This document shows, piece after piece, positions 25,780 to 37,174 of a stretch of DNA of 64,000 nt. Each line of letters begins with the position of its first letter. Within the stretch, counting starts at the first letter, position 1. The DNA comes from Leptodactylus fallax (Eukaryota; Chordata; Amphibia; Anura; Leptodactylidae), in assembly GCA_947044405.1 (NCBI GenBank), contig CAMRHE010000504.1, forward strand, positions 1,103,001-1,167,000, written 5' to 3'. A program made the position numbers and the translations under genes. The notes below the pieces were generated by a model. The model was given only the letters and a program-made list of their open reading frames with translations, was not told where the DNA came from and searched no databases.

Positions 25780-25834
<55 letters not shown>
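24410..25834. repeat. GATA tetranucleotide array with TATGAGATAGATAGA higher-order units (1.4 kb)
   Basis: Runs of GATA are broken regularly by GATATGAGATA, giving a mixed 12-20-bp periodicity. The reverse-strand YLSIYLS ORFs are artefacts. A closely similar array lies at 43160-44625. Confidence 0.98.
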
Positions 25835-25835
<1 letters not shown>

Positions 25836-25861
25836 GTGAGCTTAGATATCATACACCAGAT

Positions 25862-26000
25862 CAACAGACAGACTTATATACACCTGGTCTACAGAGAGTA
25901 TAAAACATGATAGGCTTAGATAAACCTGCTCTACAAACAGTATCACACACAACAGGCTTAGATACACCTGCTCTATAGACACTATTACACATTAGATACA
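25862..26000. repeat. About 42-bp degenerate tandem repeat, three units
   Basis: AGGCTTAGATAAACCTGCTC then TACAAACAGTATCACACACA recurs three times with substitutions, directly after the GATA array. Confidence 0.75.
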
Positions 26001-27499
26001 CATCTCATTACCTAGTGTGCATTTAGTTTGCTCTGTAATTTCTAGGTGAGAACAATGAGCCCTTCCTGGCGGTGCAGAATAAATATAACAGGATCTATTA
26101 TACTGGGATCGTGCTCAGAGAAAACGTAACATTACAGCTCGGAGAGGGTGATTAGTGGTGAGACGCAGCTATTCATGTCATACCGCGCTCCTTATATACC
26201 GCCATCTAAAAATATGTACCATATAATACCTGACTACATCACCTGACAACGTCCTACTGTATGATACACAATGTGTGAGCGCAACATCGGCCCGGCTCGG
26301 CTAACACTTATGGCGAGCTGCAAAAGTGTACAGAACAGTAAACCAAGAGACCCCTGTCCGAAATAGACAAGTGGAGTGGAAGAAAATAAAAATGTACCAA
26401 CTATTTCCTTACAAATGCCTATTCCGCCACCCCATAGAACGCCGCCCTAGGCACTTGGCCTCCATGGGTAGAATGTAACCCCGGCAGCAATGGAATGGTG
26501 GATTCTGTGTCAGGAGGTGCCATCAAAATACAGCGCCACCTACCAGCACCTACTAATGTGTCATGTGGTTATAGAGCGTTTTACCAAAATGCTCCCACCC
26601 AAAAAAAAAATAAAAATAATGATTTTTTTTTTTATTTTTGTTTTTTAAATTTTTTATTTCACAAAAAATTTCTACTAGAAAATAATATTAAAAAATAATA
26701 TATCAGATATTAGAACAATAGCAAAAAAAACAAACAAAAAAAAAATCCCTTACGGGCCAACGCCAGGCGTCCTCCTCCGGCAGGTAGGGATTGCTGCATC
26801 TTATGTAAGATAACGTAATACAATTAGACGGACATTTCTGCCTAATCTAATTGTTCTCTATTTTTCCAGTTGATGAGTTATATTTACTCTCCCCCCCTTG
26901 TTCGTCAGAGGCGATCACCCTGGGACATGCAGATGACTACAGTGTATGTGCAGGACCCAGGGCTCAGAATATAAAGGGCATGACGCCAACAGGGACCCAC
27001 AAAGCGCCGTGTCTAGACAACAGCTGCATGGTTGCTGTGGAAACCTACCACATTTGGCTGGTGGACCTGATTAAAAAAATTTCCTAGGAGCACCAGGAAG
27101 GAAGAAAATAAGATCTGCTCCTTCTTAGGTGCTGGCTGTAAGATCTTAAAAAATGCAAAAAATTAAAATTAAAAAATATTTATTTAGAAAAAACCTTTTT
27201 ATATAGAAATAGTGAATGAACACAGTGCACAAGGTATAAAAGTGTCCTATGGGCCCTACATGTGCTTTTGGGAAACCTGCAGCGCCCCTACAGGGAAACT
27301 GAAGCATTACACAATGTCCATTGGTATCAGAGAGCTGTCTGTGTAGTGCAGGACAGGTCGGGTCCTCCAGAGAGAGAGACTCTCTTTGTAACCACTGTAC
27401 ACCCTGGACAAGAGATGAAAAGCCTAAACAGACCCCCCACCTTAAAAAATGGGGTATCCTATGAAGTAAGTTCATCTAAATTCCCAAAACGGTTTTGCC
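26001..27499. other. Intronic spacer, no gene seen
   Basis: It contains A/T-rich low complexity (26600-26745) and no recognisable coding sequence. The region 26030-26200 looks unique and of balanced composition. Confidence 0.4.
26531..26550 (-). promoter_or_regulatory. CTCF-like motif (minus strand)
   Basis: The minus strand reads GGTGCTGGTAGGTGGCGCTG, which fits the CTCF core consensus (CCASYAGRKGGCRC) except at the first bases. It may be part of a dispersed repeat. Confidence 0.35.
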
Positions 27500-28185
27500 C
27501 TAGTGATAGGCGAACCTTGGGAGATTTGTCTCATGAATCTTCATAAGGTTTGTCCTCAAGTTTCAGTTCAGACAGAACTTGTTCAGGACAAACCAGAAGT
27601 GCTATGAGCAGACTCGTTTTTGGCACCCCCTTGACCTCCGCTCTAAGGACACCCCAATCCTTAGAGCGGAGGCCAAGGGGGCGCCGAAACCTAATAAACA
27701 ATAAGGGAATGTTCACATGGAGGAAATTCCTAGATAAAAAAATTCACATTCAGGAATTTTTCCGCTCGACCAAATTCCACAGTGGAATTTGCAAATTCCA
27801 CACCAGCCAGGCAAAAATTTTCTGCCTCTTATTGAAATGAATGGAGACTGGTTTCAGGCAGAATTTGGGGCTGATTTTGAGGCAGAAAACACCAAATTTA
27901 GCGCAAAATTCAGCCATGTGAACATACTTCACCTCCATACTCCTCCTAGTTTCCTCTTCTGGGCTCCCATGTGGCATATTGACACATCCTATGTGACCGC
28001 TAATGGCCCAATCAAAGGCCTTAGTGGCCCCCAGGTGGCCACTGATGTTGGAGGAGCCCCAGAGAGGGGAGGAAAGATAAGTATGTACTGTTTAGTATTT
28101 TTTTGCACCACCTCAGTATATACTCTGGGGTTTGATATGTGGGTGTGAAACCCCTAAAAAACAGTTCGTTCATCCCTACTTTTAA
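27500..28185. repeat. Dispersed repeat family member interrupted by a nested MITE
   Basis: The left part (GAGATTTGTCTCATGAATCT, then TTCATAAGGTTTGTCC) matches the family at about 16078. The right part carries the GTATATACTCTGGGGTTTGA and GAAACCCCTAAAA phrases also related to 16430-16500. The centre is occupied by the MITE at 27708-27925. Confidence 0.55.
27708..27925. mobile_element. MITE with AATGTTCACATGG terminal inverted repeats
   Basis: The left end AATGTTCACATGG and the right end CCATGTGAACAT are inverted copies. The inner arms (GAATTTTTCCGC, GTGGAATTTGC, CAGAATTTGGGGC) are also partly palindromic. It is non-coding and about 218 bp, and it appears nested in an older repeat. Confidence 0.7.
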
Positions 28186-29869
28186 TCACTAGTTTAAATC
28201 CCTAATCTCTTCTATGGTGGAGCGGCTGCTAGGTAGTGTCACATGACCCACTGCCGCTTTCTGCCGACCCCTCCCTAAACTCCTCACATGCAGTATACAT
28301 GTCTTTGCACCCTTACCCCCCCCATCTCCACATCACCATCAGTCAGTGTCTAGTAGCTATAAATTCTATATAGCACCCAGTAGGTTCCCTGGTCAGTCTC
28401 CTTCCCCCTCTGGCAGTCCCCAATAAGTTCCCAGTCTTATTACCCATCTGGCAGCCATAAATACAGCTGTGGACACGTAATTGACCTCTGGTGGACACAC
28501 ATGATCAGTTACACGCCCAAAAGCCGATCCTCATTCCTATCCTCTGGTCATTGGACAGCAGCCTATACAAACTGCTTCTACACTGCTTGTCAGGGAGGGA
28601 GCGGAGCCGGTGCAGTAGTGCAGAAAATCTGTAAGACGAAGACAGTCCCTGGGGAGTGACTTGTGAGTAACACCCTACTATTTCATTTCACTGTTCTAGT
28701 CTCTAGGGTACAATTATTATCGAACTATCTGCAGTGGCACTTATATGGGACTGTATGGCTGTCAGAGGGGGAAGAAGACTGACTAGGAAACTTACTGGAA
28801 ACAGACAGAGAAATGGTCAAGTATCTCTGTATCTCATTGTGAAGAGCTATTATTGGTGGGAGAGCCACCCCCACAGGAGAAATAAGGTATTACACAGTTC
28901 TTCTTAAGATCAATGGTCTGTCCATGTACTATATGGATGTTCTGGGTCTTCTTTGTAGCCACTTTCATGAATAGATGAGGCTCCTGAATGTGAGACCTCC
29001 TACCCATTAACTCAAAATCCCATTAAAACCAGAATGTTCTCCATATATATTCATTTACTCAGGACTTTTTGTACCACGTCCAGATCACTACCCCCATTAC
29101 CATGTGACAGTGTAGTCACTCCTCCTCCTTTCTGTTTCTTCTGCGGCCCTCAATAGCCCCCCTCCCCCACACAGGCCCGCATCCCTCCATCCTGTAAGAT
29201 TAGGCTTTTACATCTTATATTTTGCACATCTCCAGATGAAATTGACTCTTCTATATGGCTCAGATCTGAAACCTTTTATTTACTCTCACTCTGTCAGTGC
29301 TGCGGATAAATTGCTTTTACGGTTGGGACATATTTCTAGATAAACTTGTCAACATATCATACCCGGCTGTCAGCAAATACAATACAGGAGGCTGAAAGAT
29401 AGTAAAGACTATAAGGAAATAAAAAACAATCTGTGCTTACCAGACCATGCAAGATGCAAAAAAAATTATAACAAGGAACTTGATGAGATTGTGGCTGCCA
29501 GAAGCTACCACTAGAGGGCGCACAATGTATTGTAAGCTGTAGGATGCCATAAGGATGGAAGCAGATGGACAGCAGGCATTTAACTCTATAGCAAAGCATG
29601 GCACTATGGGGCACCCAATGAGCCCGGTTTGCACCATGTAGCTAGTACGGTTTACATTGTGAGTACTATTTGGCAATGCTTTGCAATATGTGATACTAGT
29701 ATTAGGTAAAGCATGGCGATCTAGACAAGAATACATGTAATATGTATGTGGGCGGTGAAGGGCACTGGCGGGGCCCTGACTGGACACCCCGTTTTATATA
29801 TGGGGCCAAAACCAGGGGAAGGGGGGGGGGGGCGGGGGTGGTTTGGTCTCCGCAACCAGAAATGAACGT
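28186..29869. other. Intronic spacer, no gene seen
   Basis: No protein similarity is recognisable. There is a G-rich tract at about 29817-29840 (11 G, then CGGGGG), a low-complexity run that could form a G-quadruplex on the plus strand. Confidence 0.4.
29508..29521 (+). promoter_or_regulatory. Near-consensus CTCF motif CCACTAGAGGGCGC
   Basis: The sequence CCACTAGAGGGCGC matches the vertebrate CTCF core consensus at every strongly constrained position. It lies in non-tandem intron sequence about 7.7 kb from GAP43 exon 3. Occupancy is not knowable from sequence. Confidence 0.5.
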
Positions 29870-30735
29870 ACACGCGGTAGTTCAAGAAAAGAATATATAT
29901 TTACTATAAGTTAATAAAGGCTATTTGAAGGTAAAATGACAGGGATAAAGACAAGCAAAATATACAATATAGCATGAACAATTTCAAGGCAAATTCTGCA
30001 ATGGTTTCTACTTTTACTCTGTCCAATTCTGCAGTATGGACACTGAATGAACAATATACTCAAAACTATCCCTAACTGACCCTGACATCACATTTGGGTG
30101 CACCCCCTTTTCCCCAGTGGTCCAGGTGGACCGCTTACAGTCCGTAGAAGCGCGCGGTGGGGCCCAAAGTCGTTCCTTTCTTTTATAGTGAAACGTCCTC
30201 TCCTCACTGTTATCAGGATCTTGGGAGAAATGAAGTCCTCTTTAACAGACAGGGAAACCAACTGAATGCAATGTAATCCAACAGCAGATTCCACTCAGCA
30301 CACTGACAGTCCTGCAGAATCCATACACTGAGCTGGGATGTAAGCCGGGGTTTAGCAGGTGCCGTCCAGTACATCAACAGCACTGCGAGTCTCTATCTGT
30401 GGTATCCATATACACAGTCACAATGTCAGTCTCACTGATCAGCCACTGAGCACAGTTCCTTTCACGTGGACTCACTAGTCCTGTTGTCTCTTTACACTCT
30501 GTTTGTCTCTGGACCAAGATACAGCTTAGCTGTACAGAAAAATATCCACACCAGTTCAATACAACACTTGCTAAGATGGCTGCTGCTCTCTGTCTCGTCA
30601 CTCCCTGCTTCTCCGCCCACACCCTGTCGGCGGAACAGGGGGGCGGACAAAAAGGGGGGGGGGGCCCCCACGAGTATGTTATAAAAAAAGGGGGGGCGGT
30701 TGTGAAAAAAAAAAAAAAAAACCAGAAATACATTC
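29870..30735. repeat. Unclassified interspersed element with G-run and A-run at one end
   Basis: The block opens with GTAGTTCAAGAAAAGAATAT, ends with G11, G7 and A18 tracts (30648-30720) and has no coding capacity. Its texture suggests an LTR or retroposon fragment, but I can identify neither matching ends nor a target duplication. Confidence 0.25.
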
Positions 30736-31236
30736 AACATTAACAGTTTATACAGACAAATGAAGCTTAGGACAACATTGGCTGTCTCTTACAACCAACC
30801 AAAACTTGCAATACATCAATCCAAGAATATTTGATTTAAAGGGTATATGTCAGCTGACGCCTCTCTATATTTGATCTGTTCATATAAGGAGGTTCCACCT
30901 ATATATATATATATATATATGATTTTGCCAGATGAGCAGCCTCGCACTCATGACCTGGAGTACCTACAGATACAGTGAACGTCTGTGCCAATGACATGCT
31001 GAGCTCATAAGAACCCTCTATTGTGATTTCTATACAAGGCAGAAATATCACAGGAGACCCTAGGCCTCTTTCTTTTGACACATATGGATAAGTTACTGTA
31101 TACTCGGTGGTCTTTGTTTCATTCTTCTCAAGTCTCTGCATTTTAGATGTCGCTTGCTGTGTCAGAAAACAAAGTGTTATCAGACAGGGAAGCTTTATGG
31201 CTTGGTGATAAGCTCCAGACTCTGATGTAGCGCCTG
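30736..31236. other. Spacer with a (TA)n microsatellite
   Basis: A (TA)10 run sits at 30901-30920. The rest has no recognised feature. Confidence 0.7.
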
Positions 31237-31367
31237 TTAGTTCTCAGTGATACATTGTATCTAGTATTGTACTGTATGTACTTCCTCTCTGGGTTTAGCT
31301 GAGCAAGTAATATACAAAGGAATGATATTCTGCAGCATCACAGTGTAGGGGCCTGGACTGAGGGGGT

Positions 31368-31871
31368 GGTCTAGGACTGGTGGGTCGTCTAGGACTGCTG
31401 GGTCGTCTAGGACTTGTAGGTTGTCTAGGACTGGTAGGTCATCTAGGACTGGTGGGTCATCTAGGACTGGTAGGTCATCTAGGACTGGTGGGTCGTCTAG
31501 GACTGGGAGGTCATCTAGGACTGGTGGGTCATCTAGGACTGGTAGGTCATCTAGGACTGGTGGGTTGTTTAGGACTGGTAGGTCATCTAGGACTGGTAGG
31601 TCATCTAGGACTGGTGGGTCATCTAGGACTGGTGGGTCATCTAGGACAGGTGGGTCGTCTAGGACTGGTAGGTCATCTAGGACTGGTGGGTCATCTAGGA
31701 CTGGTGGGTTGTTTAGGACTGGTAGGTCATCTAGGACTGGTAGGTCATCTAGGACTGGTGGGTCATCTAGGACTCGTAGGTCATCTAGGACTGGTGGGTC
31801 ATCTAGGACTGGTAGGTCATCTAGGACTGGTAGGTCATCTAGTACTGGTAGGTCATTTAGGACTAGTGAGT
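31368..31871. repeat. 18-bp minisatellite, copy A (about 28 units)
   Basis: The unit is TCATCTAGGACTGGTGGG, with variants GTCGTCTAGG, CTGGTAGG and TTGTTTAGG. The SRTGGS and LGLVGH ORFs are frame readings of this unit and not proteins. Confidence 0.97.
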
Positions 31872-32050
31872 TATTAGATCATCATCCTGCAATTAAATTG
31901 TGAGTCTGAATAAGGGCGAATTTAGTTCTCAGTGATACATTGTATCTAGTATTGAACTGTATGTACTTCCTCTCTGGGTTTAGCTGAGCAAGTAATATAC
32001 AAAGGAATGATATTCTGCAGCATCACAGTGTAGGGGCCTGGACTGAGGGG

Positions 32051-33113
32051 GTGGTCTAGGACTGCTGGGTCATCTAGGACTGCTGGGTCGTCTAGGACTG
32101 CTGGGTCGTCTAGGACTGCTGGGTCGTCTAGGACTTGTAGGTTGTCTAGGACTGGTGGGTCATCTAGGACTGCTGGGTCGTCTAGGACTGCTGGGTCATC
32201 TAGGACTGCTGGGTCGTCTAGGACTGCTGGGTCGTCTAGGACTTGTAGGTTGTCTAGGACTGGTGGGTCATCTAGGACTGGTAGGTCATCTAGGACTGGT
32301 GGGTCGTCTAGGACTGGTGGGTCATCTAGGACTGGTGGGTCATCTAGGACTGGTAGGTCATCTAGGACTGGTGGGCTGTTTAGGACTGGTAGGTCATCTA
32401 GGACTGGTAGGTCATCTAGGACTTGTAGGTTGTCCAGGACTGGTGGGTCGTCTAGGACTGGTAGGTCATCTAGGACTGGTGGGTCGTCTAGGACTGGTGG
32501 GTCATCTAGGACTGGTGGGTCATCTAGGACTGGTGGGTCGTCTAGGACTGGTGGGTCGTCTAGGACTGGTGGGTCATCTAGGACTGGTGGTTCGTCTAGG
32601 ACTGGTAGGTCATCTAGGACTGGTGGGTTGTTTAGGACTGGTAGGTCATTTAGGACTGGTGGGTCATCTAGGACTGGTGGGTCATCTAGGACTGGTGGGT
32701 TGTTTAGGACTGGTAGGTCATCTAGGACTGGTAGGTTATCTAGGACTGGTGGGTCATCTAGGACTGGTGGGTCATCTAGGACTGGTAGGTTATCTAGGAC
32801 TGGTGGGTCATCTAGGACTGGTGGGTCATCTAGGACTGGTAGGTCGTCTAGGACTGGTAGATCGTCTAGGCCTCGTAGGTCATCTAGGACTGGTGGGTTA
32901 GCTAGGACTGGTAGGTCATCTAGGACTGGTAGGTCGTCTAGGACTGGTAGGTCATCTAGGACTGGTGGGTCATCTAGGACTGGTGGGTCGTCTAGGACTG
33001 GTGGGTCATCTAGGACTGGTGGGTCATCTAGGACTGGTGGGTCGTCTAGGACTGGTGGGCCGTCTAGGACTGGTAGGTCATCTAGGACTGGTAGGTCATT
33101 TAGGACTAGTCAG
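32051..33113. repeat. 18-bp minisatellite, copy B (about 59 units)
   Basis: It has the same unit as copy A but roughly twice the length. It starts with a run of GACTGCTGGG units that is nearly absent from copy A, so expansion occurred after the segmental duplication. Confidence 0.97.
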
Positions 33114-33168
33114 TTATTAGATCATCATCCTGCAATTAAGTTGTGAGTCTGAATAAGGGCGAATTTAG

Positions 33169-34825
33169 ACCGTTGTAGCACAGCCATATTATACAGACTG
33201 TATTACAGCTGCAAATCCTGTCCTGACCATGGGTCTAATGACCAGAACTTCAGTAGTTGCACTATAGGGAACGCCGTTAGTTCAGATCATTAGATCAAAA
33301 GTCAAAATGAGATTTGCAGCTATAATATGTCCCATATAATACAACTGTTAGTCCAAGAACCACTTGCAGCAGAGTTGGCCGTGGATCCCCTAAAAATCTG
33401 CACAAGTGTAGACCGCAGGCAGATACCCGACAAAGTAAACCATTAGACATCAATACTTGTAAAGGGAGTGTTAAAGGGGTCATCCAGGACTGTGATATTG
33501 AGCTACACTTTCTCTTCTCAGGCCATCATATCCCTTGCTCAAATGAATGGGTCTGAGCTGCAATACCAAGCACAGCCACTATATAATGCATGGCGCTGTG
33601 CTTGGTGACTAGTGAGGAGGCCACAGTATTCAATATTATAGTCCGGGACAAGCCATTTAAAGGTAATGTCTCAACAAGGTCATCCCATTTTAAAAAAGGG
33701 GCCAACCCAGCAATGAGTCGACGGCCACAGGTCCAGCTACTTAAACATATTGTGTATCATAAAAATCCATTGTCATATATTAGGGAATTCTGCATTAAAG
33801 GAGTTGTCCTAGCAGTAAATATTATATTCATTGTATCGTTCATGACAAGTTTGTCTATCAGCTCTATCAGCTTATTGCTAAGTGACCCTTTACAGATTAC
33901 ACATCTCCATGGTAACAGACAACAAACACTCCCTTTGTAGTCTGATGTCATAGTCCCTTACATCTGTCACCTACCTGTGTATAGCACTGTGTACAGCATG
34001 TGTATTATAGAAGTGATCAGACAATTGCATGTTCAAGTCTCTAAGTGGGACTAAAAAAAGACCAACAACGTTTATAGAATAAAAATATAACGTTAACAAA
34101 ACTTTTAAACCTGAAATGAAGACACAAAAGAACGACACCTATTTGGTCTTACTGCCCCTCATCCCCAAAAGGCACCAATGAAAACTACAACTAATCCTGC
34201 AAAATCGAAGCCCAGCAATAAGTAAGCCTCAGACAGAAACAGAAACTTTTTTGTAATAAATTATGGCTTCTGAAAAGCAATGAGATGGGGAAAAAAGTGC
34301 AGCATCATTAAGTACTGAGCATGGCACGTCCGGAAGGGGTTAATAATGATTTTTGGGTAATTGCTAAGTTAAACAATACGCTTGGTAGAAGAATATACGG
34401 TGTAAACTTGTCAATGATCCAGTCCTGGTGGTTGATTTACTGGAGATTCTGGCAATTAACAACCAGATAATGACCAGACGTGATTAGCGGAAGAAGCGGA
34501 AGACGCGGAAGACGCCGCCATGTCTGAGCATTGATAAAATGTTGTCAACAGCCGCAACGTGCTAATCACAGATAGCGCATAATGGACTGGACACAAGAGC
34601 AAGCTCAGCAGACAATCCGGGCGATCATATCGCTGTGCGCTTGTCTTACCGCCAATAAAGGAACGCTACAGCAGAACAATTACTCAGATATAACACCTAG
34701 TGCAGAAACTGAGAGGGGAGAAGAGCAAGAAACGGGAATGTGACAACCTGCCAACCGCCCATTGATGTTAGAAGTCCAGGCGATCCACTCTGCAAGGACT
34801 TAACTGCGTGTCCTTGCAGAGTTGC
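33169..34825. other. Intronic spacer with one dispersed repeat (33475-33660)
   Basis: The dispersed repeat carries CAAATGAATGGGTCTGAGCT, GCAATACCAAGCACAGCC and TGGCGCTGTGCTTGG, shared in diverged form with 50270-50330, 51105-51190 and 56395-56490. The remainder has no recognised gene. Confidence 0.55.
34487..34522. promoter_or_regulatory. Short GCGGAAGA repeats next to GCCGCCATG, candidate ETS/YY1 cluster
   Basis: Three tandem GCGGAAGA(C) copies (ETS-type GGAA cores) are followed at once by GCCGCCATGT, which matches the YY1 core CCGCCAT. This is unusual in unique-looking intron. Function is inference only. Confidence 0.25.
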
Positions 34826-35037
34826 GCTAGGTTCACACTAGCTTTCAGATTTCTGTTCTTTGGGTCCCCAAGTGGACACCGAATCCGCTTAAAAAGTGGT
34901 TACCCGCAGAACCCCCCCCCCCCCCCATAAACTATAATGGGGTCCGCCAGGTTTCCACCCGAAAAATGCAGAGGAATGGGGGATGGGGGGGATGGAAACT
35001 CCCACCCAACAGAGACCGAGCACTAGTGTGAACCTAG
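34826..35037. mobile_element. MITE with GCTAGGTTCACACTAG ends, copy 1
   Basis: The left end GCTAGGTTCACACTAGC and right end CACTAGTGTGAACCTAG are inverted copies. Internal blocks (ATCCGCTTAAAAAG, GGTTACCCGCAGAA, ACTATAATGGGGTCCGCC) match copy 2 at 56164-56333. A C15 run lies inside. It is non-coding. Confidence 0.82.
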
Positions 35038-35284
35038 TCTTAGTATCGGCATGAGAGTTATTAACAGCTGGACATCACATAGAGAGAAGGCAGGAATGGT
35101 TTATTACCACTATTACCGCCCCAAGCTTCCTGAACTCCTGTGTATGCAGCTATGGAAGCCACCATGATGCGGCTCCCCTCACAGCCTGGCGGTCATGTGA
35201 ACTGGCATCTGTGATAGGACCCAGATCAGATCTGTATTGTATACTAGGAGGCTGCGTTCCTACTGTAATTGGGAATAATGTATC

Positions 35285-35600
35285 AGTCCCAAAGAGGAAA
35301 TTAGAAAAAAAAAATAATAATGTTAAAATGCCCCCCACAGTTCTATTATGACTTCATGAGAGGCACAATGTGAAAAAAAAAAAGAAAAAAGAAAAAATTA
35401 AATAAATGTAAAAAAAAATTTAAATTAACTTAAAAAAGAACGCCACTACCATTTATCTAAATACTAAATAAAGAAAAAAATATGGACAAATAAAAGTGAC
35501 ATAAAAATAAAGCCCTATGTATCACCAAAAAAAGATGAAAAAATTTTTTAAATAACCCAAACTAAAAAAAAAGTTATAGTCTTCAAAATTGCACATACCA
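35285..35600. repeat. A-rich low-complexity tract
   Basis: Many A6-A9 runs with AAATAAA spacers. No gene is seen. Confidence 0.7.
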
Positions 35601-35918
35601 AAAAAACCTGACAAATAACACCACTGTCACACCCTACACCCAGGAATAGATGAATCCCCCCAATCTGTCTACTGAATTGTACAAGTTGTTGCGGTTATGG
35701 TGATACCAAACACATCTGTTATTTGCTGTGCTGGGTCATTTACAAAGTGTATTATGCAAATCTGTTTATTATAATTGCTTTGCGCCATTAGTTTAAGCTA
35801 CTTATATGAAAATAAAATGTAACTTTTTCACCATTTTTTTATTCTACCTAGAAAATAGTAGCCCATTATGTCTCTGAAGAAGAAGAATACTAAAGAGGTT
35901 TTAAAGAATAGAAAATCA

Positions 35919-36850
35919 TCTCACAGACAGCAGTGCAGCCTGTGCTCCCTGATAGTGTTTCTGTCTCTCATAGACAGCAGTGCAGTCTGTGCTCACTGAT
36001 AGTGTTTCTGTCTCTCATAGATAGCAGTGCAGCCTATCATCACTGATAGTGTTTCTGTCTCTCATAGACAGCAGTGCAGCCTGTGCTCGCTGATAGTGTT
36101 TCTGTCTCTCAGACAGCAGTGCAGCCTGTGATCACTGATAGTGTTTCTGTCTCTCATAGACAGCAGTGCAGCCTGTGCTCCCTGATAGTGTTTGTCTCTC
36201 ATAGACAGCAGTGCAGCCTGTGCTCCCTGATAGTGTTTCTGTCTCTCCTAGACAGCAGTGCAGCCTGTGCTCCCTGATAGTGTTTCTGTCTCTCATAGAC
36301 AGCAGTGCAGCCTGTGCTCCCTGATAGTGTTTGTCTCTCATAGATAACAGTGCAGCCTGTGCTCCCTGATAGTGTTTCTGTCTCTCATAGACAGCAGTGC
36401 AGCCTGTGCTCACTGATAGTGTTTCTGTCTCTTATAGACAGCAGTGCAGCCTGTGATCGCTGACAGTGCTTCTGTCTCTCCTAGACAGCAGTGCAGCCTG
36501 TGCTCCCTGATAGTGTTTCTGTCTCTCATAGACAGCAGTGCAGCCTGTGCTCCCTGATAGTGTTTCTGTCTCTCATAGACAGCAGTGCAGTCTGTGCTCC
36601 CTGATAGTGTTTCTGTCTCTCATAGACAGCAGTGCAGCCTGTGCTCCCTGATAGTGTTTCTGTCTCGCATAGACAGCAGTGCAGCCTGTGCTCCCTGATA
36701 GTGTTTCTGTCTCTCATAGACAGCAGTGCAGCCTGTGCTCCCTGATAGTGTTTCTGTCTCTCAGACAGCAGTGCAGCCTGTGCTCCCTGATAGTGTTTCT
36801 GTCTCTTATAGACAGCAGTGCAGCCTGTGATCGCTGATAGTGTTTCTGTC
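35919..36850. repeat. 47-bp minisatellite, left part (about 20 units)
   Basis: The unit is TGTTTCTGTCTCTCATAGAC, then AGCAGTGCAGCCTGTGCTCC, then CTGATAG. It is interrupted at 36850/36851 by a Penelope-like insertion and resumes at 37474. Confidence 0.97.
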
Positions 36851-36922
36851 GTGGAAGAGTGAAGAAATCAGGCGATACCTTTTAAATGCTAACTGAGTAT
36901 ATTTGATAAGTATTGATAAGTA

Positions 36923-36952
36923 AGCTTTCAAGAGTCTAGCTCTCTTCTTCAG
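36923..36952 (-). ncRNA. Possible degenerate hammerhead ribozyme motif in the Penelope-like tail
   Basis: The minus strand shows CTGAAGA, a 4-bp stem AGAG/CTCT with a 7-nt loop, one extra T, then GAAA. The hammerhead core is CUGANGA, stem II, GAAA. Penelope-like elements are known to carry hammerhead motifs in their pseudo-LTRs. The extra T and my failure to identify stems I and III argue for a decayed or coincidental match. Confidence 0.3.
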
Positions 36953-37174
36953 ACATGGTGTTATACAAGAACTGAAAATTCACAGATTATTTATACTCTA
37001 TACACATGATCTTCAAAGGATTTTAGAGTCCTTAAAAAAACCAAAACAAAATGCAATCTAAGTAGAGAAGTTATTTACAACAGGTCAAAAAAAAACTATC
37101 TGGAAAGTTGTGGTGCATGACAGAGGGATCTGTTGTCTGTTTGCTATCAGGAGGTGATTTGTGACCCTCACAGT

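Larger units (their letters stand above)
31237..33168. repeat. Tandem segmental duplication containing two 18-bp minisatellites
   Basis: Copy A (about 31237-31921) and copy B (about 31922-33168) each consist of a unique left flank beginning TTAGTTCTCAGTGATACATT, an 18-bp array, and a unique right flank (TTATTAGATCATCATCCTGC through GGGCGAATTTAG). The copies abut at a TTAG shared by both ends. Flanks are nearly identical (TATTGTACTG versus TATTGAACTG; GACTAGTGAG versus GACTAGTCAG), so the duplication is young. Confidence 0.93.

Noticed and set aside
29870..30735. Solo LTR of a retrovirus-like element
   Set aside because: No TG...CA ends, target duplication or paired copy could be shown; kept only as unclassified.
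31380..33146. SRTGGS/LGLVGH ORFs as glycine- or arginine-serine-rich proteins
   Set aside because: Readings of an 18-bp minisatellite in several frames at once.
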